Positions 15,601 to 22,300 of a DNA stretch of 33,572 bases are shown in pieces; the stretch's first letter is position 1, and each line of letters begins with the position of its first letter. The translations under genes and the position numbers were made by a program. Under the pieces are notes generated by a model. That model saw only the letters and a program-made list of their open reading frames with translations. It had not been told where the DNA came from and made no database searches. This DNA is from Bacteroidaceae bacterium (GTDB lineage Bacteria; Bacteroidota; Bacteroidia; Bacteroidales; Bacteroidaceae): assembly GCA_017453465.1 (NCBI GenBank), contig JAFTEV010000065.1, positions 1 to 33,572 of the forward strand, given 5' to 3'.

Positions 15601-17314
15601 CAAAGGCAGTGGTACACTGGACGTTGGCGATAAAAGCATTGCCGGCAGTGACGGCTGCAACATCACCGTGGCTGAAAGCTGTACGCTGAATGCAGGCCGA
15701 ATGTATGGCAGCGAGGGCGTTGTACATGTGACCAATCAGGCCTCGCTCAACCTTTCGGGCAGTAACAACACCAGCTATCCGACGGTGTATGGATTTGAAC
15801 GCTTCACGGCGAATGGCTATGCCTCTGGTCAGGTAAACACAGATGTCATCACACCGAATGGCGGCTGGTATGACGAGGAGCATAAGCAATTCGTCACCCA
15901 CGTCATTGATGGAAGAAATCCTGTCATTGGCCCCGTCAAGATTGCACCTGTCATGTTCCGTGACCTCATAGTTGAAGCTATCGCTGTGACCGATGCCAAC
16001 AAGGACGACATCTTCCGCGACCTGCCACACGAGGGCACGATGAGTCTCGTGGGTGACTCGCTGTGCGACATGTTGTGCCTGGACAACTTCAAGGTTACAG
16101 GTTCGACCTCTACCTACGGCATTCAAAGGTTCAAAACCGGGAGAATGTTCAACGTGGAGCTGAAGGGCGAAAACGAACTGAAGAACTTCAACTATTTCCA
16201 CTTCGGCGACGGCACTTCCATCAAGGGCGGTGGTTCGCTCACCACGGATGCTTACACCATCTATGTCTATGGCTCACTTTTTGTTGAGGACTGCAGCATC
16301 AGTGGTGTCCGCTGGATTGAGTGCCCGGATTCTGCTTCTTATACCAGTCTCAACGTGAATAAAGCTAACCTGAGTCTGAGTGGCAACTACACTGGCCGCT
16401 CTACCATCGATGGGTTCAAATACTTCGATCTCAGCAACGCAGTAGTGACGACACCTGCATCTTATATGTATGATAGCAGTGACCGCCAGATGGAGGTGAA
16501 CGGTTCGGTATATAGCGGCGCTGTAGAAATCCTGGCTACAGAGAACTACGACATTGCGATTGGCAATATGCAGATTACGAGCCTGAACAAGGACGACGTG
16601 TTTGGCGACGGAACAGTGAGCCTCTCGATCGACCCCGATGCCCAGGTATATCAGTTGACACTGAAGAATGCCAGCTTATCTGACCGACTCTACATTGGCT
16701 GGAATTGCGCGGCTGACGTCATCGTCTGCCTGGAAGGTCAGTCCAGCATTAAGACTGAGCGTGAAGATTGTATCTACTCCACTCGCAGTATTGCTTTCAG
16801 GAGTGAAGACGGCACAGGCAAACTTGACCTCTTGTCCAAAGATGGCTCAGGTATCTTCACCATGGGTGATATCATCTTGAACGGTTGCGACCTGACCATC
16901 CAAGCTGGTAATTACGGCATCTATAATTACGGCCAGGCAGAAACAGCTGCAGGCACTGCAGGTTCTTGCGCAATTGGATTGCTGCAAGGCGAAGGTGACA
17001 CAAGGCTCACCATCGACACGGAGACCCGCAACGGCGGGGACAACCTGTGGAATGTTGGTCTCTACGCAGAAGGCCCCATGGAGATTCTGCGACCCGTAGA
17101 TGCGAACTATAATGAAATGGACGGAAGCATCTGCGACGTGACGGGTGCTCCTATCTCAGGCACCGTGCTTGAAGTCCTTGTGAAGGGTGCTTCGCCAGCA
17201 ATCTCGGTTCAGGACATCACTGACCTCATTGACCAGTATCTGGAAGGCAGCCCCAACATCACGGTTCAGACTATCACCGACCTCATCGACCGCTACCTGA
17301 ATCAGGGGAATTGA
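12614..17314 (+). CDS. 1566-aa secreted modular protein, seven ~220-residue repeats, dockerin-like tail
   Basis: Residues 1-22 are a signal peptide (MKKFLRSLVLVAASAIPALSWA). The rest is built from about seven modules of roughly 200-220 residues, each opening with a variant of YGIxVxGxExxxxN. They start near residues 25, 243, 452, 671, 896, 1117 and 1311; examples are NYGIYVDGTMINSDN, YYGIQVCGVELTEHN and KYGLKICGIEVNEIN. Each header is followed by a G(S/T)VxYDxSxxTLTL strip and then many short Asn/Thr/Gly-rich strands (GTGTLSL, GNGTFGG). That pattern is typical of a right-handed parallel beta-helix. The last 37 residues contain two copies of an ITDLIDxYL motif (QDITDLIDQYL, QTITDLIDRYL), resembling the helical half of dockerin repeats but without the Ca-binding loop. 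No catalytic residues were recognised. It is probably a large cell-surface or secreted adhesin or glycan-binding protein. A terminator follows. Confidence 0.85.
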   Translation: MKKFLRSLVLVAASAIPALSWAATNYGIYVDGTMINSDNCKNLKTTHMTSGSVSYDYSSNTLTLNSVYLNVNNESYFINATSSVKNGLKIVVNGYNDIGECNGIAIALQKPTGSSASQPSYYFQGDGVLSLYKGEIETFDGVGVSFGKSGVSDTDGGLDIYAGYIRSRSSAGGYVWISDANLHLTGSTYGNGTFGGFTSVYMYNGIAAYSEDGKTKYSYGGASVLRDPSGNMVTGPAYIGYEKYGLNLCGKEVTAGNYNRLNMKSLISFDGTYSYSPSSKTLYMTNATLNNNVTSYKQQHYCITNSIDGLKVNVTGTCKISENMGRAAVYSTGDITFQGTGTLSLRSSAGKAIQMDATEKTIGFSNLTAAVEYGGIHCNNGTVSLSNCTLNVNEGGSRGGGIQNMGKLRCYNTAVTTSGVYYDDRDNKFYKVSSSSSYTYTGELNFKPVKNYYGIQVCGVELTEHNYNNVAAPYIEKGSIVYNPSTNELTLTNLTIDTKERGAFPAIMIHSAAQSGMKVLLVGNNVIKKTNGAAFVFQKPNSTTNVSNPHYYIDGTGSLTLEESGFLCFDFCNLCFGSGVSGGQGLGGCTIDAQYLQARTAGQGRVWFTDCMMTLHGYGSAGTFMNFDNVFTSSHCVIRTPENGSYNSSSYYLADASGNKVTGEVYIGWEKYGLKICGIEVNEINKDNIQDRINSTPCIYKYGASSVTAPAYGSVKYDPSTGTLTLNSVELNDVLNSANITACCIENTGKELHINCTGQSRIAMSRGNRATIYSTKSLDFRGSAPLEVFASTKNAIEIDGKGQTVKFNNCNTVVDGRGGNAINATRENQYGLNVQRANVTVKGSVHGIAYYNLANAAIATEKVFVQPANSQYLGCFREFGRGEYFGETVFKPVTTNYGILVSGHELNDVNANNFYFDDITTGSVSYDVSSNTVTIDNLTANCMYMTTLNGEVVERHSNGMNITSRATDNVKVNLVGNSVLNDINGVGISVYKNTTFKGSGTLDVGDKSIAGSDGCNITVAESCTLNAGRMYGSEGVVHVTNQASLNLSGSNNTSYPTVYGFERFTANGYASGQVNTDVITPNGGWYDEEHKQFVTHVIDGRNPVIGPVKIAPVMFRDLIVEAIAVTDANKDDIFRDLPHEGTMSLVGDSLCDMLCLDNFKVTGSTSTYGIQRFKTGRMFNVELKGENELKNFNYFHFGDGTSIKGGGSLTTDAYTIYVYGSLFVEDCSISGVRWIECPDSASYTSLNVNKANLSLSGNYTGRSTIDGFKYFDLSNAVVTTPASYMYDSSDRQMEVNGSVYSGAVEILATENYDIAIGNMQITSLNKDDVFGDGTVSLSIDPDAQVYQLTLKNASLSDRLYIGWNCAADVIVCLEGQSSIKTEREDCIYSTRSIAFRSEDGTGKLDLLSKDGSGIFTMGDIILNGCDLTIQAGNYGIYNYGQAETAAGTAGSCAIGLLQGEGDTRLTIDTETRNGGDNLWNVGLYAEGPMEILRPVDANYNEMDGSICDVTGAPISGTVLEVLVKGASPAISVQDITDLIDQYLEGSPNITVQTITDLIDRYLNQGN

Positions 17315-17352
17315 TGCAGAAGAGTGTGTTTTTCCCTATATATAAATAATGT

Positions 17353-17387
17353 AAGGGAGGATGTCCGCTGGATGGGCATCCTCCCTT
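17353..17387 (+). terminator. Rho-independent terminator after the 1566-aa gene
   Basis: AAGGGAGGATG (17353-17363) pairs with CATCCTCCCTT (17377-17387), followed by ATTTTGGTTGGTTTTTT. It is a strong 11-bp stem 39 bases after the stop codon. Confidence 0.9.
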
Positions 17388-17438
17388 ATTTTGGTTGGTT
17401 TTTTCCCTTTGTTTGATGTTGTATTCGCTTTTTTGGGG

Positions 17439-17446
17439 TATATTTG
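17439..17446 (+). promoter_or_regulatory. Promoter -7 element for the phosphoesterase lipoprotein gene
   Basis: TATATTTG matches TAnnTTTG and lies 65 bases before the ATG at 17512. The -33 box is not clear. Confidence 0.6.
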
Positions 17447-17511
17447 CACGAAATTACCATTGTAAAGTATAAAGGAAAAAGAGAAGCACGAAATATAATA
17501 ACGACTGCACC

Positions 17512-18642
17512 ATGAAAAGAAAGATGCCATTTCTCCTTTTGGCCTTCATCTGCGTAACCTCTTGTTCGGATGAAGAGAATGTCAAAGTAGGCAGGTATAT
17601 AGCCCTGCCCAGTACGTCACTCTTTGTAGCCACCGACCGCCACGAGGCGGGGGGCGGTAACAACCTGGCCTTGTCGGTGCAGCTGGCGGTGAGCCGCTTC
17701 GATGCTGTCACGCCGCGCACGGTGCTCCTTGGTGGCGACTATGTGGGCAAGGGGCCAGACCAAGGCGAAACGGGGCAACCCGCCTTCAGCCTGAATGACC
17801 TGCGCAGCGAGATATTCCGCACGTTGTCGCCGGAAGAGACGGATGTACTCTTTACCTATGGTTCGCACGACAAGGGTTGCACCGATGGCTACGGAGCCTT
17901 CTTCAGTGGTCCGCGCCGTTGCAGTGGCTACTATGTCTATGGTGTCAGCTACACTCAGATGGTGTTCGATACCGATTCGTTGGCTCGTGCCGCTGTAGCA
18001 CTCTACGAGGAGCAGAGCGAGGAAACGGACGAGAATGTAGGCCCGCCCCCTGGAGGCGAAGGTGGTGAACAACCTGCGCCGCAGCCAGGTGGACAGCGTG
18101 GACTGAAGGCATATAGCGGCATCGATGTGGCCGACCCCTTCGGAATCTCTGCCGAGTCGGCAGCAGCCCGGTTCACTGCATGGGTCTCCAGCCTTACCGA
18201 CCATGCTCCTATCGTGGTGATGACTCATGTGCCGATGCACGCCCATCGTAACGACAACCCCGGCGGTCTGCGCTGGTTCAATGCGTTGAGCCGCGCCGCT
18301 GAGACGCACGATGTCATCCTCTTTTTTGGCCACAACCATTCGTTGGAGGAACGTGGCGACAGCCTTGACCAATACTGCTATTTGCTTACGCCTGGTGACA
18401 GCATCAACGTGCAGGGAGACAGCAATCAGGGTGTGCAGCGTAGGCGGCTCAATTTTACTTATGCCAATGCTGGCTATCTGAAATTGGGCTGGAGTACGCT
18501 CGTCACCTTTGCGGATGCTGACCGCGATGGGCACTACGACCAGATGCAGCTGCGCCGCTTCAGTGTCTTTGGCGAGGATGACTCTCATTTTGGCCTGACC
18601 GACAAGCTCAATCCCTACACACTGACTCTTAGACACAGGTAG
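17512..18642 (+). CDS. Calcineurin-like metallophosphoesterase lipoprotein
   Basis: The 376-residue product starts with a lipoprotein signal (MKRKMPFLLLAFICVTSC). The Cys at residue 18 is followed by SDEEN, an acidic stretch of the kind reported to direct surface display of Bacteroidetes lipoproteins. The metal-binding motifs of the calcineurin-like superfamily appear in order: ATDRHE (DxH), LLGGDYVGKG (GD), TYGSHDKG (variant of GNHD), VVMTHVPMH, and FFGHNHS (GHxH). The superfamily hydrolyses phosphomono- or diesters with two bound metals; the substrate cannot be named. A Gly/Pro/Gln-rich insert (PPPGGEGGEQPAPQPGGQ) lies at residues 180-200. DADRDGHYDQM near residue 340 resembles a Ca-binding loop. 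It replaces the usual Asn of GNHD with Ser, which may reduce activity. The gene stands alone, with its own promoter. Confidence 0.85.
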   Translation: MKRKMPFLLLAFICVTSCSDEENVKVGRYIALPSTSLFVATDRHEAGGGNNLALSVQLAVSRFDAVTPRTVLLGGDYVGKGPDQGETGQPAFSLNDLRSEIFRTLSPEETDVLFTYGSHDKGCTDGYGAFFSGPRRCSGYYVYGVSYTQMVFDTDSLARAAVALYEEQSEETDENVGPPPGGEGGEQPAPQPGGQRGLKAYSGIDVADPFGISAESAAARFTAWVSSLTDHAPIVVMTHVPMHAHRNDNPGGLRWFNALSRAAETHDVILFFGHNHSLEERGDSLDQYCYLLTPGDSINVQGDSNQGVQRRRLNFTYANAGYLKLGWSTLVTFADADRDGHYDQMQLRRFSVFGEDDSHFGLTDKLNPYTLTLRHR

Positions 18643-18718
18643 GGTGCGCGCAGCCATGGCTGCTTGTGCGAAGTGCGATTGTGTGGCAGATGATTCCCTT
18701 TCTGTGACGCACAAAAAA

Positions 18719-18754
18719 GGTGACATTCCAAAGCCGAAGCCCTGAAATGTCACC
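18719..18754 (-). terminator. Minus-strand terminator ending the small-peptide transcript
   Basis: GGTGACATT (18719-18727) pairs with AATGTCACC (18746-18754). On the minus strand the hairpin is followed directly by six T residues, so it terminates transcription coming from the small-peptide gene. A second hairpin, CCCC-GAAA-GGGG with flanking pairs, lies at about 18792-18819. Confidence 0.75.
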
Positions 18755-18829
18755 ACCTATTATCTAACTAAAACCTTTTTCTTTTTTTGAAGTCCTCAAC
18801 CCCGAAAGGGGAGGAAGACTGCCAACGTG

Positions 18830-18907
18830 TTATTTCAGAATAGAAATGTTGGCTGCGATTGCTGCAACTGCTACGAGCACTGCTGCGATAATTGTCATAG
18901 TTTCCAT
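18830..18907 (-). CDS. 25-aa hydrophobic peptide with strong Shine-Dalgarno site
   Basis: The ATG at 18907 opens a 25-codon frame ending in TAA at 18830-18832. The product begins METMTIIAAVLVAVAAIA and ends in NISILK. This is a single Ala/Val/Ile-rich membrane-spanning segment with Glu at the N-terminus and Lys at the C-terminus. AAAGGAG is placed at the usual distance before the ATG, which stands out in a genome where such sites are mostly absent. The gene has its own TACCTTTG promoter about 230 bases upstream, an intervening leader with a long hairpin, and a terminator downstream. It is therefore a complete small transcription unit of about 410 nt. Peptides of this size and shape include type I toxins, small membrane regulators and leader peptides; the sequence does not decide between these. 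Confidence 0.65.
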   Translation of the reverse strand: METMTIIAAVLVAVAAIAANISILK

Positions 18908-18980
18908 AAAACAATCTCCTTTCTTTTTTTAGTTTTTACTTTTTGTTTTTTTTGTGTTTGTGCTTTTTTTGAGCTTTGGT

Positions 18981-19018
18981 CTCCATGAGTTGTTGGCTGT
19001 TCGCCTTCAACTCAGGAG
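18981..19018 (-). promoter_or_regulatory. Long hairpin in the leader of the small-peptide gene
   Basis: CTCC-a-TGAGTTG (18981-18992) pairs with CAACTCA-GGAG (19008-19018), with one bulged A and an inner GGC/GCC stem. An ATG lies within the arm (18986, minus strand). It opens a 16-codon Lys-rich frame (METKAQKKHKHKKNKK, stop at 18936-18938) just upstream of the 25-aa peptide. Whether that frame is translated is unknown. Confidence 0.6.
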
Positions 19019-19133
19019 CCTTGACTCGCTTTTGCTTTACTAACCTTTTATCAATCCTTTTTTATTTACCCTAATTAAACTAACCTATGAAAGAAAACCT
19101 TAATCTTTTTACCCTTTGTTTTTGATTTCGCTG

Positions 19134-19141
19134 CAAAGGTA
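19134..19141 (-). promoter_or_regulatory. Promoter -7 element for the small-peptide transcript
   Basis: TACCTTTG on the minus strand matches TAnnTTTG. TTG lies about 21 bases upstream in TTGCTCGG. It lies about 105 bases past the terminator of the double-kinase gene, so it acts independently of it. Confidence 0.62.
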
Positions 19142-19244
19142 CGGCGTTTTTGTGATACCGAGCAAGCATTTTAGCAAGAAAGGTGCAGAAGCACGGTGTT
19201 TTTATGATTTAAGTCAATAAATGTTAGGGTGCACGCATCAAAAA

Positions 19245-19274
19245 ACCGTGATTGTGCGCCCGCACAACCACGGT
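19245..19274 (-). terminator. Terminator of the double-kinase gene
   Basis: ACCGTG (19245-19250) pairs with CACGGT (19269-19274), extended by TTGTGCG/CGCACAA. On the minus strand it is followed by six T residues. A smaller TGAGAGA/TCTCTCA hairpin sits directly after the stop codon at 19301-19316. Confidence 0.85.
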
Positions 19275-19318
19275 GTAGAGAGATAAACGTTTTGACAGTG
19301 AGAGAGGTCTCTCAATGC

Positions 19319-22300
19319 TCATCTTTTTTTGAATTCGGCTTGCATGAGTAGGCTGAAGGTTGAGCCAAATCCTTCTCGGCTGTCCACTTGCAGGTGGGCA
19401 TCCATGCCGTCGGCGAGGCGGCTGGCTATGTTGAGGCCGAGTCCCAGGCCGGGAACAAATTCGTTGTTTTTCCAGAAGAGGTTGAAGGCGGCTCGTTGTT
19501 TTTCGGGCGATATGCCGCAGCCGGTGTCTTCAACGATGATTTCGGCTTCGCTGCTGTTGTAGTGGTAGCGTAGGGTGAGGGTGATGGTTCCGCTGGTGGT
19601 GAATTTGACGGCATTGCTGAGTAGCTGGTCGAGGATGTATTTGAGGCGTTGGCGGTCGGTGTGGAGCTGGATGTGGTGGCGGTGGTTGGTGACGATGAAT
19701 TCAACGCCTTGCGGTATTTTGTCTTTCCATTCGTGGGCTATCTCTTCGATGATTTCGTCAGCATAGAATTCGGACTTGACGAACTGGAGCCGTCCGCTCT
19801 CGATGCGTGAGAACATGAGGATGTCCTCAATCATGGTGGCGAGCTTTTTGTTGTTTTCGCTGATGAGCTGGCTGAATTCGGTGAGTTCGTCGGGGGTGAG
19901 TGCTTCGGGTGGCAGGGTGATGATGACATCGCTGAAGCCTACGACCGCGTTGAGGGGTGTGCGGATTTCGTGACTGATGGTCATGAGGAAGTCTTCTTTC
20001 TGCTTGGCTTCTTCTGCCAGTCGGATGGCGGTGCGGAGTTTTTCTTCGTTTTGCTTGGTGGCGTTGATATTGATGGCGAGTCCGTCGATGCGTACTTGCG
20101 GCCCAGCGGTTGTGCGGTTTTGTTGTTTTGTTGTTTTGTTGTTTTGCGGTTGTACGGTTGTGCGGTTTTTTGTGGTGGGCTGTATGAAGAATCGGAGCTG
20201 CCACCATTCGTAGGTGCCGTCTTCGTCGATGTCGGCAAAGATTTCGTACTGGTGTGCGCCGGCTATCTTGAGGGATTGCTGAATGAGTGGGACGGGTTCG
20301 CGGTGGTCGGGGTGTATGTGCTGGAGTGTGTTTTGCATTTCGGCCTCGTTGCGGATTTGTCGGCTGTCGGCTCCGTTGAGGGCGAGGTTGCGCAGGTTGG
20401 CTTTACGGCGCACGTCGTGGAGGAGGTGCTGGCTGGTTCGTTCACGAAGGAAGTTCATGAGGGTGAGCCAGACGAAGGCAACGAAGATGGCAAAGAGGAT
20501 GAGGGTGACGCGGAGGGTGTAGTAGGACCAAGGGCTGGTGTAGCGGGGCGGTGCTCCGACGATGTAGAAGCGGTCGGCATAGTCGTGGTAGCGGTAGCCG
20601 AGCTGCTGCATGGCTTTGTAGTCCATGTAGTAGTGTTTTTCGTGCTGTTTGCCGGAGAGGTCTTTGGGGCTGGCTCCCCAGAGGAGTTTGGCTCCTGCCT
20701 GGGCGATGTCGGTAGCTACGGTGTTGTAGTCGGCAAAGTAGCCTGCGAGGTATGCACCGCTGCCGTCGGCGAATCCTGCTTTGACGGCGGTGAATTGGGG
20801 ACGGTGCGTTTTGTTGGGGATTTCTTTGCTGTACATGTCTCGCTTGACGGCCAGGTGGGGAAAGGACCATGCGTTCATGTAGATGTTGCGGAGGTATGGT
20901 TGGTTTTCGGTGTTGCGACTATCCGTTTTTGCTGTTGTGAGGTTGCCAGCGGAGGGTGCTAAGGCTGTGGTCTTGGTGTTGCGTTCCGGGGACTCCACGG
21001 AGATGGTGTAAACGAGGATGCTGTCTTTGTATTGGGGGGCGATGTTGCTCAGGTCGTAGTTGGCTGGGAAGTATCGGCTGTTGCAGACGTAAGGGGGACG
21101 GGCTATGCTGCGGAGGAGTTCTTCGCGGATGATGGAGTCTTGCTGGAAGTAGTCGAGTTCGATGGCGATGATGTTGATGCCAGTGAGCTCGGTAGCGAGG
21201 TTGATGTTGGTGGTGTAGTCGATGGGGTCGTAGAAGACGACGGTGTTTTTGTGTTCGCGGAGGAAGTTCCAGTTGGGGTGGTGGAGTGAGCCGAAGACAA
21301 TGGGTGTGTTTTCTGCGTAGGGCAGGATGTCGTCGAGGCGGTATCGGGAGATGTCGTAGGCGGTGCGGTCGCCTTCTGAGAGAATAAGGTCGGCTTTCCA
21401 TCCGATTCGTTTCAGAGAGTCAGCGACGCGGAGGAAGTTTTCTCTGCCTGATGCCAGTGGGTTTTCCAGCTGGAGGTAGATGTTGCGGATGTCGGCATCG
21501 ATGTTTTGTCGGCGGAGGGTGGAGGCTATTTTTTCGTCGAATGTCTTGTAGGAAGGGAAGTCGCTGCTGTAGCCGTGTATGACGAGCACGTTGCTCTTCT
21601 TGAAGCCGCCAGCGTCGCGGCCCGTGCAGGATGTGGTGAGCCACCCTGTGCAGAGGATGAGCAGGAGCATCTGGATGTAGCGGGGTATGCGGAAGTAGAA
21701 TGTGCTGCCTTTTCCCGCTTTGCTTTTCACGCCGATGGTGCCGCCCTGTTTGTTGATGATGGTTTTGCTGATGTTGAGGCCGAGTCCTGTGCCTTTGTCG
21801 GCCTCGTTTTCCTTGTAGTAGCGGTCGAAGAGTTTCTGCTGGTGCTCCTCGCTGATGCCGCAGCCAGTGTCGCGGACGTAGATTTCTATTTCGTCTGTGT
21901 CGCTAATGGTTTTCCAGCCCAGGGTGACGCTGCCTGTTTCGGTGAACTTGAAGGAGTTGTTGATGAAGTTATTGATGACTTGTATGGTGCGGTTGATGTC
22001 GATGTTGATGGTGGCATCGTTTGGGGCTGTCTCCAGCAGGAACTGCAGGCGGTCGGGAGCCAGGATTTTGTTGCTGGCGTAGGTGTTGGCAATGAGTTCT
22101 TTCACACTGACTGGTTTCTGTATGAGTTGTATGTCTCCGCTTTCCAGTTGTGCTTTTTCTACGACGCTGTTGATCATGTTGAGGATGAGTTCGGTGTTTT
22201 GGTGTATGATTTTGCCGTATTCTTCACGCTCGCCGGGGGCGAAGGTCATGTTGGAGGAGGTGAGCAGGGTGGAGAAGCCCGTGATGGCGTTGAGCGGGTT

